From Chlamydiales bacterium (GTDB taxonomy: Bacteria; Chlamydiota; Chlamydiia; Chlamydiales; JAAKFR01), in contig JAJACK010000002.1 of assembly GCA_022601535.1 (NCBI GenBank), forward strand, positions 1 to 64,000: a DNA stretch of 64,000 nt, written 5' to 3'. The notes under the pieces are model-generated. The model was not told the origin of the DNA. It saw nothing but the letters and a program-made list of their open reading frames with translations, and ran no database searches. The translations under genes and the position numbers were made by a program. Positions 29,323 to 38,684 of the stretch are shown in pieces. Within the stretch, counting starts at the first letter, position 1, and every line of letters starts with the position of its first letter.

Positions 29323-30084
29323 ATGAAGCGAAGGCCTATCATGATTGTCGGCAATTGGAAGATGCATAAAACCATCGAAGAATCGCGCGCTTTTGTCAAG
29401 CACTTGACGTCCCTTTTGACAAAAAAAGAGGTGATGGTCGGTCTTGCCATCCCTTTTACAGCTCTTTATGCGGTAGGTGAGCTTGTTAAACAGCTTGGAA
29501 GCCCCCTTGAAATAGGTGCTCAAAATATGAATGAGATGGAAGAAGGGGCATTTACCGGTGAAATTTCAGCTTCGATGTTAAAAGAAGTGGGGGCACGATT
29601 TGTCCTTTTAGGCCACTCTGAGAGACGGCATCTCTACGGAGAGAGCAATGAGATGGTGAATCGAAAATTGAAGCGAGCTCTTGAAGAGGAACTTTCCCCC
29701 ATCGTCTGTGTTGGAGAGACGATGGAAGAGAGAGCTGATAAAAAAGATGTTTTAAAAAAGCAGCTCTACGCCTCTTTAGACGGCTTAAATGCAAAAGAAG
29801 TAGGTAGAGTGAGCTTAGCCTATGAGCCTGTTTGGGCCGTAGGGACAGGAGTCGCTGCCCACCCCGATGATGCCGAAGAGGCGCACGGCTACCTCCGCTT
29901 GCTACTTCAAGAGAAGTGGGGAGAAGACATTGCTGAAAATTGTGTCATTCAGTATGGAGGTTCAGTGAAGCGTGGGAATGCAAAAGAACTTCTAAGGCAG
30001 AAAAATGTAGATGGACTTCTGATTGGGGGAGCCTCTCTTGCTGCCGACTCATTTAATGAAATTATTAACCAAGGTGTCGCATGA
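29323..30084 (+). CDS. tpiA: Triosephosphate isomerase
   Basis: Interconverts dihydroxyacetone phosphate and glyceraldehyde-3-phosphate. The catalytic Lys is in GNWKMHK, the His in LLGHSERR and the Glu in LAYEPVWAVGTG; the phosphate loop reads IQYGGSVKR and GLLIGGASL. The 253-residue length is normal. The first gene of a tpiA-secG-def unit, it overlaps secG by 4 nt (ATGA). Confidence 0.97.
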   Translation: MKRRPIMIVGNWKMHKTIEESRAFVKHLTSLLTKKEVMVGLAIPFTALYAVGELVKQLGSPLEIGAQNMNEMEEGAFTGEISASMLKEVGARFVLLGHSERRHLYGESNEMVNRKLKRALEEELSPIVCVGETMEERADKKDVLKKQLYASLDGLNAKEVGRVSLAYEPVWAVGTGVAAHPDDAEEAHGYLRLLLQEKWGEDIAENCVIQYGGSVKRGNAKELLRQKNVDGLLIGGASLAADSFNEIINQGVA

Positions 30085-30368
30085 CATTCATCTATTATCT
30101 TTTTCTTTTTCTCTTTCTTTTCCTCTCCATACTCCTCTGTTTTGTCATCTTGATTCAAGAGAGCAAAAGCTCAGGGCTTGGAGCCTCTTTTGGAGGTGAT
30201 ACCGGAGATTCTCTTTTCGGAACCTCCACGCCTGAAATCTTGAAAAAAGTGACAGCATGGCTAGCTGTAATGTTCCTCGGAGGGTGTGTTATCCTCTCTT
30301 TTTGGACCGGAGCGATGGGACGAGCAAAAAAAGATAAACCGACACCGACGGAGATCATCGAGCAGTGA
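30081..30368 (+). CDS. secG: SecG subunit of the Sec translocase
   Basis: 95 residues with two hydrophobic helices (about 5-28 and 54-76) enclosing the family segment LIQESKSSGLGASFGGD and a following SLFGTSTPEILKK. SecG assists SecYE in export through the inner membrane. It overlaps tpiA and def by 4 nt each, so the three are translationally coupled. Confidence 0.92.
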   Translation: MTFIYYLFLFLFLFLSILLCFVILIQESKSSGLGASFGGDTGDSLFGTSTPEILKKVTAWLAVMFLGGCVILSFWTGAMGRAKKDKPTPTEIIEQ

Positions 30369-30904
30369 GTTTACGTCTTCGGTACTATGGAGATCCCGTT
30401 TTACGTGAAAAAGCAAAACGTGTCGAAGAGGTGACAGATGAAGTTCGACAGATTGCAGCTGAAATGATCGAAATTATGACAGATCCCTCTCGCAATGCGA
30501 TCGGTTTGGCTGCAACCCAAGTGGGGGTTTTGTTGCGGATGTTTGTCTCTATTGTCTACACCGATAAAGAAGGGGGAGAGCCTCACTACAAGCAGGGAGA
30601 GCCGATTGTCTTTATCAATCCTATCATCTCCAACCCAAGTGCTGAAATTGTAGAGATGGATGAAGGGTGTCTCTCTCTTCCCAAGATGTACGCTCCTGTT
30701 ATCCGTCCCTATGCCGTAGACTTTGAGGCCACTGATTTAGAGGGGAACATAATCAAAGAGCGGATCAGCGGATTTTTGGCTCGCCATCGGATGCATGAAG
30801 TGGATCATCTCAACGGAGTTCTCTATATCGACCGGATCAAAGGGAAAAAACGGACGCTTCTCGACCCTTATTTAAGAAAAATCAAAAAAGATTGGAGTCG
30901 TTAA
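30365..30904 (+). CDS. def: Peptide deformylase
   Basis: Removes the formyl group from nascent proteins. All three motifs are present: GLAATQVGV, EGCLSLP (the metal Cys) and the HEVDH metal motif in HRMHEVDHLNG. It starts with GTG in a GTGA overlap with secG. Its 179 residues are normal. The stop overlaps that of the convergent rsm22-type gene. Confidence 0.97.
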   Translation: MSLRLRYYGDPVLREKAKRVEEVTDEVRQIAAEMIEIMTDPSRNAIGLAATQVGVLLRMFVSIVYTDKEGGEPHYKQGEPIVFINPIISNPSAEIVEMDEGCLSLPKMYAPVIRPYAVDFEATDLEGNIIKERISGFLARHRMHEVDHLNGVLYIDRIKGKKRTLLDPYLRKIKKDWSR

Positions 30905-31752
30905 ACGGTTTCTCCCCACCGTTTTTTTCGAGTCAGTTTGTAGAGTTTTCCCTCTTTTTTTGAGATCGTCTTCCACTCAACACCCCTTTCTGTACAGAGC
31001 TTCAGCTTCACATGTCCAGGATGCTTATCTGGTTTGATCAAAATGCGGGCATTCCCCTGATGTTTCTGCCGTGTTACAATAAGGTAGCTGAATTTCTCCT
31101 CCTCATAGCTCATCGACCCTTTTTTCAGCCGCCTATGGAGTTGGCTTCGAGGAACATTTACTCCAAAATGGCACCAGTCAGGTTTAATTAGAGGGCAACT
31201 GTTATTGTGAGGGCAAGGAGCTGCAACGTATCCACCGAGGGCAATCAGCTGATCACGCGCCTCCAAAATGGTCTGATACCCCCGAGGTGTCCCAGGTTCC
31301 ACGATCACCAAAGCTTCTTTTGCAAGCTCCCAATAAGGTTTTAAAGAGAGAGGCCAAACTTCTCCCAATGAGTAAGAAAAAAGGAGAGCGTCGTGAGGTG
31401 TTAGAGATGCTTTGCGAAAATCTTCATTGATCCATGAACCTTGAGAATCCAATAGTTTAGAGAGCTTGATGAAATCGGGATCTTGCTCGACAGAGGTCAC
31501 TTTGTCTCCAAATAGTAAAGAAGCTGTTCCTGGACCAGCACCGAGATCTAAAAGAGTTGAATAGTTGAGATGAAGACTTTCTAAAACAGCAAGTGTTGCA
31601 GGCATCCGACAGAGCACATAGGCAAGTTTTTGCTTGTAGGTGAGTTTCCATTTTCGATCCAAATAGTGGGCTGTGAGCTCTTCAGACGCTTTTTCCAGCT
31701 CCTTGAGATCCATTCCTTCAAGAGCTTCTGTTAACTTTTTAGGAAGTCGCAT
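30901..31752 (-). CDS. Rsm22-family SAM-dependent methyltransferase-like protein
   Basis: The protein, 283 residues from the ATG at 31752, belongs to the family of yeast and mammalian mitochondrial Rsm22/METTL17, which attach to the small ribosomal subunit. The SAM site is LLDLGAGPGTASLLF. The signature APCPHNNSCPL with DWCHFGVNVPRS supplies the cysteines that in the family hold an Fe-S cluster. An ATG at 31812 is possible but would overlap the divergent P-ATPase gene by 21 nt. Its likely role is in small-subunit assembly (from family knowledge). Confidence 0.9.
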   Translation of the reverse strand: MRLPKKLTEALEGMDLKELEKASEELTAHYLDRKWKLTYKQKLAYVLCRMPATLAVLESLHLNYSTLLDLGAGPGTASLLFGDKVTSVEQDPDFIKLSKLLDSQGSWINEDFRKASLTPHDALLFSYSLGEVWPLSLKPYWELAKEALVIVEPGTPRGYQTILEARDQLIALGGYVAAPCPHNNSCPLIKPDWCHFGVNVPRSQLHRRLKKGSMSYEEEKFSYLIVTRQKHQGNARILIKPDKHPGHVKLKLCTERGVEWKTISKKEGKLYKLTRKKRWGETV

Positions 31753-31791
31753 ACAATGATGATATGAAAGAACCCCTTTTAGAGCGAGCAA

Positions 31792-33981
31792 ATGACTTGT
31801 AAGCTTTGCCAACTTCCTCTACCGAGCCACCCAGTCCAAAGCCATTTTTGTTGTTCAGGGTGTCATCTTGTCTATCAAATTCTTAAAACCCAAAAGATCG
31901 ATGAGATCAAAAAACACCCTATCTATACCCAAGCCGTTGCAAGTGGGGTGATTTCTCATCCACAGATCAAGCCAGCCACTCCTAAAGAAACAGATCGGCT
32001 TACCCTTGAGATTGAAGGGATGTGGTGTCAATCGTGCGCTCGTCTCATCGAACTTCTTCTTGCTAGAAAAAACATCTCGTGTGTTGTTGACTACACAACA
32101 GATCTTGCCCTTATTGATTATAATCCCAAAGAGATTGGAAAAGAGAAAATCTTCTCGCATCTCCAAAAATTGGGCTATAGAGCTCAATCCTTTGGATTTC
32201 CTGGAAAAAAAGAGGTCGCACGGGCACAGTGGCTCCGCTTTTCCATCGCCGCCTTTTGCGCTCTTAACCTGATGATGTTTGCCTATCCTCTCTACACCCA
32301 AAAAGTAGAAGGAGGATTTGGAGCACTCTTTGGGTGGATTTCATTTGCATTTTCAATCCCCCTTCTCACCTATGGAGCCGCTCCTATTTGGCGCCGTTTT
32401 TTCACAGCTCTCAAAGCCCTCCACCTCGGGATGGAAACACTTATTCTAATTGGTGTTTCAGCGGCTTTTTGTGCGTCAACCTACCAACTATTTTCTAAGA
32501 ACTATACCGATCTCTACTACGACTCGATGGGGATGGTCCTCGCCTTTGTCCTTCTCGGTAATCTCCTTGAAAAAAAAGCAAAGTTTTCAGCCAAAGAGTC
32601 CCTTTTTCGGATCTTTCGAACACTACCTAGGCGAGGACGTCGGAAAGAAGGAGAGTGTTACGTAGATGTCCCCTTAAAAGAGCTTCAAATAGGAGATACT
32701 CTTCTTGTTAAAACAGGAGAAAAAATTGTTCTCGATGGAGTGATTATCGATGGGCATATTGCTGTCGATGAATCGATCTTAACCGGAGAAGCGGTGCCTC
32801 AAAACAAATTGAAAGGGGATAAGGTTGTTGGAGGAAGTGTTGTCAATACAGGCTACTGCCATTACAAAGTGACAGACAAAAATGGTGTGTTAGGACGTGT
32901 GATCAAAACGATTGAATCACAACTCACGGCCAAACGAGAAGAAAAATCCCTTTTAGACCACCTCCTTCTCTTCTTTGTTCCAACGGTTCTTCTCATCGCT
33001 CTCCTTGTTGGAGGAGTGAATGGAGTGACCGTCCTTCTCATCGCCTGCCCTTGTGCGATTGGCATCGCCATTCCCCTTGCTGAATCATCTCTGATCCATA
33101 GCCTTGCCAAACTTGGCATGATTGTAAGAAATAAAGCTGCTTTGCGCCATCTACGCAAATCCCCCTTCTATGTTTTTGACAAAACAGGAACGCTCACCGA
33201 GGGGAAATTCCAACTTCTAACTCCCTTTTCAGATCCCCATCTCACGACCCTTGCTAAAGCAAGCAGCCATCCCACCTGTATTCCCTTATCACATGGAGAA
33301 GGGCTCTCTTTTGACCACATAGAAGAGCGGATCGGGCTTGGGATGGTTGGAACCATCTCTCACAAACAGTATCTCCTCGGTTCAGCTCGTCTCCTTCAAG
33401 AAGAGGGGATTATCCCTCCACCTGTGATATCTGAACACACCCTCCTCTACTTTGTCGCAGATAAAAAAGTCATCCCCCTTCTCCTCGGCGATAAACTACG
33501 GAAAAATCTTCCAAAAGTGGAGGGGATGGTCCTCTCTGGTGATCGAAATGAAGTGGTCGAGCAGTTCTCCCCTTTTTCCCAATGGAAAGGGGAGTGTGAT
33601 CCCTTTGAAAAGAAAAAAGAGATTGAAAAACTCAAAACAAAACGTCCCATCGTGATGGTAGGAGATGGAATCAATGATGCCCCTGCAATGGGAGCTGCTG
33701 ATCTTGCGATCTCTATGCACTCTGGGTCTGAGATGGCATGCCAAGTCGCCGATATTTTAATTACCGACCTCTCCTCACTCGAAAAGTTAGCACCTCTTTG
33801 CCTCAAAGGGTACCATATCACCCTTCAAAATCTCTTTTGGGCTTTTATTTACAACGGGATAGGGATTGTTTTAGCAGCTCTAGGAGTTTTAACTCCTCTT
33901 CACGCAGCAGTAGCAATGGTTTTGAGTAGTCTTTCTGTCACGTTTAATTCTCTTCGTCTTAAACATATAAAATTTAATTGA
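31792..33981 (+). CDS. ccoI: Heavy-metal P-type ATPase, CcoI/FixI type (copper supply to cbb3 oxidase)
   Basis: 729 residues. The N-terminus has a CxxC...CCSGC zinc-ribbon-like region (about 3-30) and an HMA domain with GMWCQSCAR, the metal-binding CxxC; this layout is typical of CcoI/FixI. The ATPase core shows ILTGEAVP, the metal-translocating CPC in CPCAIGIAIP, the phosphorylation site DKTGTLTEG and GDGINDAPAMGAADLA. CcoI proteins supply copper to cbb3-type cytochrome oxidase. No oxidase subunit lies in the window, so the exact subtype is inferred from the N-terminus. Confidence 0.9.
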   Translation: MTCKLCQLPLPSHPVQSHFCCSGCHLVYQILKTQKIDEIKKHPIYTQAVASGVISHPQIKPATPKETDRLTLEIEGMWCQSCARLIELLLARKNISCVVDYTTDLALIDYNPKEIGKEKIFSHLQKLGYRAQSFGFPGKKEVARAQWLRFSIAAFCALNLMMFAYPLYTQKVEGGFGALFGWISFAFSIPLLTYGAAPIWRRFFTALKALHLGMETLILIGVSAAFCASTYQLFSKNYTDLYYDSMGMVLAFVLLGNLLEKKAKFSAKESLFRIFRTLPRRGRRKEGECYVDVPLKELQIGDTLLVKTGEKIVLDGVIIDGHIAVDESILTGEAVPQNKLKGDKVVGGSVVNTGYCHYKVTDKNGVLGRVIKTIESQLTAKREEKSLLDHLLLFFVPTVLLIALLVGGVNGVTVLLIACPCAIGIAIPLAESSLIHSLAKLGMIVRNKAALRHLRKSPFYVFDKTGTLTEGKFQLLTPFSDPHLTTLAKASSHPTCIPLSHGEGLSFDHIEERIGLGMVGTISHKQYLLGSARLLQEEGIIPPPVISEHTLLYFVADKKVIPLLLGDKLRKNLPKVEGMVLSGDRNEVVEQFSPFSQWKGECDPFEKKKEIEKLKTKRPIVMVGDGINDAPAMGAADLAISMHSGSEMACQVADILITDLSSLEKLAPLCLKGYHITLQNLFWAFIYNGIGIVLAALGVLTPLHAAVAMVLSSLSVTFNSLRLKHIKFN

Positions 33982-34052
33982 ATCTCAATAAGCCTTGAAT
34001 AAAAAGAGCTTCTTTAGTACCTTTCTTCTTTCTAATTTACAAGGAGATAAGA

Positions 34053-34286
34053 ATGTTAGAGTCAGTTCAATCTACAGGTAGAGCAATTGTTGGTGCTTTT
34101 GATTATAATTATGCTGAAATGCCGACCCAAATGAAAACTATCTATGCAGGAGCTCATTTAACAGCTTTTGCAGGAAGTACATATTTATTGGCAACGACAC
34201 CTGAAAAAGCTTATGTTGCTATTGCTGCACTCCCAGCTTCTCTTCTAGGGATTGCACAGATTGCAAAGCATTATCTCTGTAGATAA
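34053..34286 (+). CDS. Small hypothetical membrane protein
   Basis: 77 residues preceded by a strong ribosome-binding site (AAGGAGATAAGA, 1 nt before the ATG). Two hydrophobic segments (about 30-48 and 53-71) are joined by a short TTPEKA turn, a bilobed pattern like that of short inclusion-membrane proteins. No family is recognised. It begins 71 nt after the P-ATPase gene and ends 19 nt before the LysE-type gene. Confidence 0.7.
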   Translation: MLESVQSTGRAIVGAFDYNYAEMPTQMKTIYAGAHLTAFAGSTYLLATTPEKAYVAIAALPASLLGIAQIAKHYLCR

Positions 34287-34305
34287 TGATAAATTTTAGA
34301 TTTAG

Positions 34306-34926
34306 ATGAGCACTTTTTTAGCTATTGCTTCTCTCTCTTTTTTAATTGCGGTAAGTCCTGGGCCAGATTTTGTTGTTGTAGTTAAAAATAGTCTCTCTTA
34401 CTCGAGAAAGAAAGGGTTTCTTACAGGGCTAGGTGTTTCCCTAGCCCTTCTAGTCCATCTTGCTTATACAATTTTAGGAGTTGGATATCTTATTTCTAAA
34501 GGAAATATGCTCTATTTTTTTCTAAAATATGCTGGAGCGGGGTATCTTTTTTATCTTGGGTGTAAAGGATTGATTTCCTCTTTTAAGGGGCAAAAGTCAT
34601 TGCTTGAGAGCTGCATTGACCAAAATACTCTTTCTGCTGCAGGAGCCTTTAGGCAAGGGTTTTTAACCAATTTGCTCAACCCAAAATGCGCTCTATTTTT
34701 TATGAGCTTTTTTTCACAATTTATTCTAGCAAGCACTTCTACATCTCTTAAAATTGGATATGCCTGTATCAATTGGTTGGTGACATTAGGGTGGTTTCTA
34801 CTTTTAAGTTATTTGATTACAGGTAAATATATTACATCTAGGATCGCAAGCTTTCATAAATATATCGATAGGATAATGGGCTGCGCACTTATATTGCTTA
34901 GTTTATACGTCCTGTTTAGGCAGTAA
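34306..34926 (+). CDS. LysE/RhtB-family amino-acid exporter
   Basis: 206 residues with six hydrophobic helices and the family start LAIASLSFLIAVSPGPDF followed by KGFLTGLGVSLALLVH; LTNLLNPKCALFF in the middle is also typical. RhtB/LysE proteins export amino acids such as homoserine, threonine or lysine; the substrate cannot be told from sequence. Confidence 0.92.
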   Translation: MSTFLAIASLSFLIAVSPGPDFVVVVKNSLSYSRKKGFLTGLGVSLALLVHLAYTILGVGYLISKGNMLYFFLKYAGAGYLFYLGCKGLISSFKGQKSLLESCIDQNTLSAAGAFRQGFLTNLLNPKCALFFMSFFSQFILASTSTSLKIGYACINWLVTLGWFLLLSYLITGKYITSRIASFHKYIDRIMGCALILLSLYVLFRQ

Positions 34927-34959
34927 AGGGCTCTGCATTTAGTGCTGCTAAGGTATAAT

Positions 34960-35837
34960 CTACTTCATCAGGTGATTAGCAAATATTTTATTCCATCCCT
35001 GGTATGACACGTATGTAATAGCTGTCAGATCTCCAACAAATAGAGCTGAGCCAATAGCATAAGCAGCACAATCAAATATTTTTTTAGAAGAGCAGCGGTT
35101 TTTTTTAGTTACTCTATGACCTTCTCAGTTGAACAGAGCACAAGCGTATTCAACTGAGCGATCTTCATTATTTGAAGCACGTATTTCTTTTAATTTATCT
35201 AGGAATGCAGCAGTTCTTCTCCCTTTTTTAGGGAGAATTTCTTGGCTTTTTTGGAACAATTTGATCATCTGAGCTTGAATTGCAATCAATTCTGTATTGG
35301 TCTTAACAATCTTTCTTACATGCAATGAAAGTTTAAGTGTTAGGTAGAAAGAGTAAGCAGGAACCCAAGTGTCTGTTAACAAAATAAGAGCAGGCATATA
35401 TAAAGCACCATCATTGTATGTGTAGGCTAGGTAGGCAAATGGAAGTTGCGCGATAGCTCCAACAATAACAGAAGAAACTGCTCCAGCAGTTGATGCACAT
35501 GAAGTTTGAGTTCCTCTTTGGATTTTTTGTGCAGCTTTACTTCTAGGGTTGGTTTGATCATGGATGATATTTTGAAATGCCCAGGTGATCAATGCTGCAT
35601 ACGAACCAACATTCCCAGCAACTAACGCTCAGCCATAAGCTGGGCAAGAAGGGCCGGCAAGTTTGAGTGAAATTCGAGCAAGGGAGCTCTTCCACAAATC
35701 GCAATGGGAATACTCATTAATTCAAGTGTTCTACGCACAGCGAGATGACACTTTGTCTCCGTAGGATTTTTCCTTGCAACATATTGAACTTCAATATGTT
35801 GCAAGATCAAGCTTTCTGGAGTTCTATTTGTCGACAA
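34960..35837 (-). pseudogene. Broken membrane-protein gene with one frameshift and two in-frame TGA codons
   Basis: A minus-strand gene begins at an ATG at 35837 (MSTNRTPESL) and reads plausibly through VRRTLELMSIPIAI. Near 35690 the sensible frame changes: ARISLKLAGPSCPAYG continues in another frame. That frame then runs through a TGA at about 35629-35631 into ALVAGNVGSYAALITWAFQ, on to YACALFN, through a second TGA (about 35125-35127) into EGHRVTKKNRC and IFDCAAYAIGSALFVGD, and stops at 34960. Two hydrophobic pairs flank a coiled, charged middle. Both TGAs could come from TGG by one change. The central part could still be expressed from a TTG at 35592. The function is unknown. Confidence 0.6.
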
Positions 35838-36522
35838 GATTATAGCCTATTTTCAGCTCACCTTTCTGTTTTTTAATGCTTCTAATTTCAATTCCTTGTA
35901 TCTCACCCAAATCTTTAACGTGTGTACCTCCACAAGGTTGTGAATCAAATCCATCGATTCCCATCTCTCTTGTTCCTTTATTGTCGGAGATGTTTACATC
36001 CTTTGCAGCTTGAATCAGCGCTTCTAGGCGAGGAGAGACTTTCTCTTTTATAGTATCTTTAGGGGGGATCTCAGCCCCATGGAAGACAACAAAAGCTTGC
36101 CCACCTGGGAAGTGGTTTCCCTTGTATCCAGTTAATTGTGGAAATTGTTCATGCACAACATCTGAAAGAAGATGACCAGCACTATGCAATCTTGCGTATA
36201 AAGCACGTTTAGCAAGATCTATGGTTAATTTAACTTCTCCTATTAAATCTTTTGGATTATCACATCCCTCGACATAGTGCTTGATAGTGCGATCTCTCTC
36301 TTCAAGTTTGATTACTTTAAATATCCGATCTCCAAAAATAGCAGACCCCTCATCAGCAGGTTGCCCTCCTCCTTGGGGGTGAAAGATGGTTTGAAGGGGG
36401 GTGAAATAAATTCCATTATCATCCTGTCCTGAAATGATAACTTTAGTTGAGAGCTCACCTAAGTAAGTGTCGTTATAATAAATGCGCTCTGTTTTAGGAC
36501 CTCTTTCCATTGCTGCTGCCAT
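35824..36522 (-). CDS. AlaX-type alanyl-tRNA editing protein
   Basis: 232 residues homologous to the editing half of alanyl-tRNA synthetase. The zinc-binding motifs are HSAGHLLSDVVH (HxxxH) and QPCGGTHV (CxxxH), and the N-terminal part has FHPQGGGQPADEG. Free-standing AlaX proteins hydrolyse Ser-tRNAAla or Gly-tRNAAla in trans. Starts at 36522 (MAAAMERG) or 36510 are possible. The end overlaps the start of the broken gene by 14 nt. Confidence 0.92.
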   Translation of the reverse strand: MAAAMERGPKTERIYYNDTYLGELSTKVIISGQDDNGIYFTPLQTIFHPQGGGQPADEGSAIFGDRIFKVIKLEERDRTIKHYVEGCDNPKDLIGEVKLTIDLAKRALYARLHSAGHLLSDVVHEQFPQLTGYKGNHFPGGQAFVVFHGAEIPPKDTIKEKVSPRLEALIQAAKDVNISDNKGTREMGIDGFDSQPCGGTHVKDLGEIQGIEIRSIKKQKGELKIGYNLVDK

Positions 36523-36595
36523 ACAATGCCTCGCTATTATTAAAGGTTGTTTTAAATATCTTAAGAATCTTCTTATCTATTCTATCTACTAATTT

Positions 36596-37468
36596 TTAGC
36601 TCCAAAAGCTTAGAGGTTTATGTGAAGCTCCAGAATACATTATAGAAGTTGAGATGCTGACTTCTTCTCCATCTTTTATCGGTGAGACTCCATGTAGATT
36701 TCTTGAGTTCCATATAATGAGATCTCCGGTGTTTGGAGCAATTTCTATCGCTGGCGGCTCAAGAGAATCAAATGGAATGCCTTCTTTTCCCTCACATAAC
36801 TTGTTATATTTATCAGTCTCAAGAGAAGTATTCCAAAATACGAAAGAGCCTCCTTGATCAGGTTTCTGGAGGTAGATCTTTGCAGCCATTTGAGACGCAT
36901 AACCATAAGGTTGCCTCCCATGTTCTCTCTCAATTTTATCTTCATGGGGAAGGACTTGGTCTGAAATCACATGAGGGGGGAGGCAGGAGAGCATCCTTCC
37001 TCCCTCTAGGTCCAATAGCTGGGCTCCACCAGCCCACACTTCATTGACGTGAAGATAGAGTTGATCTATAGGAGATATGTAGGGCGCAAATAATTGACGA
37101 GTATGCGCTTGTAATGCTGGAACCTGTTCGTAGTACATCTCTTTTAATTCTGGAGCTCCAATTGTCTCATGATAAGCAACGCTAATTTTACTAATTGGAC
37201 GAGTTCTTCCTTTTTCAAATAAGTTTTTTGCAGAGGTTATACTTATATACCCTTCTTCGGATAAAACTTTTGCAGAGATTATTTTACAAAGCTCTTTAGG
37301 GTAATAATTGTGAATAACAAGCCCACCAATTTCCCCTCTTGCAACAGCACTGATTCTCTCTTTAGTCAGTTTATTTGGATTTAAAAAACGAGTGGGTGGA
37401 GCAGATGAGGCTAAAAAACGACACTGTCGAAGGGTCTTAGGAAGAGTAGATAAAAATTGAAAACTCAT
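36596..37468 (-). CDS. Putative 2OG-Fe(II)-dependent oxygenase, copy 1
   Basis: 290 residues. A double-stranded beta-helix is suggested by LPHEDKI (an HxD metal motif), GGSFVFWNTSL, NTGDLIIWNSRNLHGV (distal His) and SISTSIMYSG near the end. The usual Arg/Lys that holds 2-oxoglutarate is not clear, so the call is tentative. The first 50 residues are almost identical to those of copy 2; differences cluster in the middle, including a stretch with imperfect repeats (SAKVLSEEGYI, SAKNLFEKG). It is one half of a 1.03-kb tandem duplication. The substrate is unknown. Confidence 0.65.
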   Translation of the reverse strand: MSFQFLSTLPKTLRQCRFLASSAPPTRFLNPNKLTKERISAVARGEIGGLVIHNYYPKELCKIISAKVLSEEGYISITSAKNLFEKGRTRPISKISVAYHETIGAPELKEMYYEQVPALQAHTRQLFAPYISPIDQLYLHVNEVWAGGAQLLDLEGGRMLSCLPPHVISDQVLPHEDKIEREHGRQPYGYASQMAAKIYLQKPDQGGSFVFWNTSLETDKYNKLCEGKEGIPFDSLEPPAIEIAPNTGDLIIWNSRNLHGVSPIKDGEEVSISTSIMYSGASHKPLSFWS

Positions 37469-37623
37469 GTCTTTAAATTTAAATAAAATTTTCCGATCAA
37501 ACCATTCTGAATGAATAATTTATTTAATACAATTTATATCTAAAATTTTGTTCCGCGTCTCTTTTAGCTTTTGAGGATCGATAGGTGAAGAGCGATCTAT
37601 TATTGGAATAGATATTATGGACT

Positions 37624-38490
37624 CTAGCTCCAAAATCTTAGAGGTTTATGTGAAGCTCCAGAATATATTATAGAAGTTGAGACGCTGACTTCTTTTCCAT
37701 CTTTTATCGGTGAGACTCCATGTAGATTTCTTGAGTTCCATATAATGAGATCTCCGGTGTTTGGAGCAATTTCTATCGCTGGCGGCTCAAGAGAATCAAA
37801 TGGAATGCCTTCTTTTCCCTCACATAACTTGTTATATTCATCAGTCTCAAGAGAAGTATTCCAAAATACGAAAGAGCCTCCTTGATCAGGTTTCTGGAGG
37901 TAGATCTTTGCAGCCAATTGAGACACATAACCATAAGGTTGCTTCTCATTTTCTCTCTCAATTTTATCTTCATGGGGAAGGACTTGGTCTGAAATTACAC
38001 GAGGAGGGAGGCAGGAGAGCATCCTTCCTCTCCCTAGATTCAATAGCTGGGCTCCACCAGGCCACACTTCATTGCAGTCAAGATAGAGTTGATCCATAGG
38101 AGGTATGTAAGGTGCAAATAGGCTACGCGTATATTTTTGTAAGCTTGGAGCCTGCTGGTAGTACAGCTCTCTTAATTCTGGAGCTCCTATTGTCTCACAA
38201 TAAGCAACCGCAATTTTACTCATATACCCTTCTTTGGATAAAATTTTTGCAGAGGTTATTTTATTTATATACCCTTCTTTGGATAAAATTTTTGCAGAGG
38301 TTGTTTTACAAAGCTCTTTAGGGTAATAATTGTGAATAACAAGCCCACCAATTTCCCCCCTTGCAACAGCACTGATTCTCTCTTTAGTCAGTTTATTTGG
38401 ATTTAAAAAACGAGTGGGTGGAGCAGATGAGGCTAAAAAACGACACTGTCGAAGGGTCTTAGGAAGAGTAGATAAAAATTGAAAACTCAT
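37624..38490 (-). CDS. Putative 2OG-Fe(II)-dependent oxygenase, copy 2
   Basis: 288 residues and most of the sequence shared with the neighbour at 36596-37468, including LPHEDKI, GDLIIWNSRNLHGV and the terminal YSGASHKPL. Residues about 64-93 contain a 15-residue tandem repeat (SAKILSKEGYINKIT, then again SAKILSKEGYM), caused by a 45-bp DNA duplication at 38222-38311. Intact frames in both copies suggest that both are still used. Confidence 0.65.
   Translation of the reverse strand: MSFQFLSTLPKTLRQCRFLASSAPPTRFLNPNKLTKERISAVARGEIGGLVIHNYYPKELCKTTSAKILSKEGYINKITSAKILSKEGYMSKIAVAYCETIGAPELRELYYQQAPSLQKYTRSLFAPYIPPMDQLYLDCNEVWPGGAQLLNLGRGRMLSCLPPRVISDQVLPHEDKIERENEKQPYGYVSQLAAKIYLQKPDQGGSFVFWNTSLETDEYNKLCEGKEGIPFDSLEPPAIEIAPNTGDLIIWNSRNLHGVSPIKDGKEVSVSTSIIYSGASHKPLRFWS
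38222..38311. repeat. 45-bp tandem repeat inside oxygenase copy 2
   Basis: Two adjacent copies of a 45-bp unit beginning ATATACCCTTCTTTGG, starting at 38222 and 38267, with only a few differences near the end. It adds exactly 15 codons, so the frame is kept. Confidence 0.9.
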
Positions 38491-38684
38491 GTCTTTAAAT
38501 TTAAATAAGATTTTCCGATCAAACCATTCTGAATGAATAATTTATTTAATACAATTTATATCTAAAATTTTGTTCCGCGTCTCTTTTAGCTTTTGAGGAT
38601 CGACAGGTGAAGAGCGATCTATTAAAGGAGTAGATTCCATGGCTATGACATATGTGTACTTCTTTCATTTATTTTAATTTTCCT

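Larger units (their letters stand above)
36596..38640. repeat. Tandem duplication of about 1.03 kb carrying the oxygenase-like genes
   Basis: The block from 36596 to about 37615 recurs from 37624 to about 38640 in the same orientation. It includes the whole gene and the roughly 150-bp upstream region (ATTTAAATAAAA...TTGTTCCGCGTCTC), which is nearly identical in both copies. Each copy therefore keeps its own promoter region. Confidence 0.9.

Noticed and set aside
35125-35631. Stop-codon recoding (TGA as Trp or selenocysteine) in the broken membrane gene
   Set aside because: Other genes in the window use TGA as a stop (for example rodZ and the small basic protein), no SECIS-like element is apparent, and a frameshift in the same gene favours decay.
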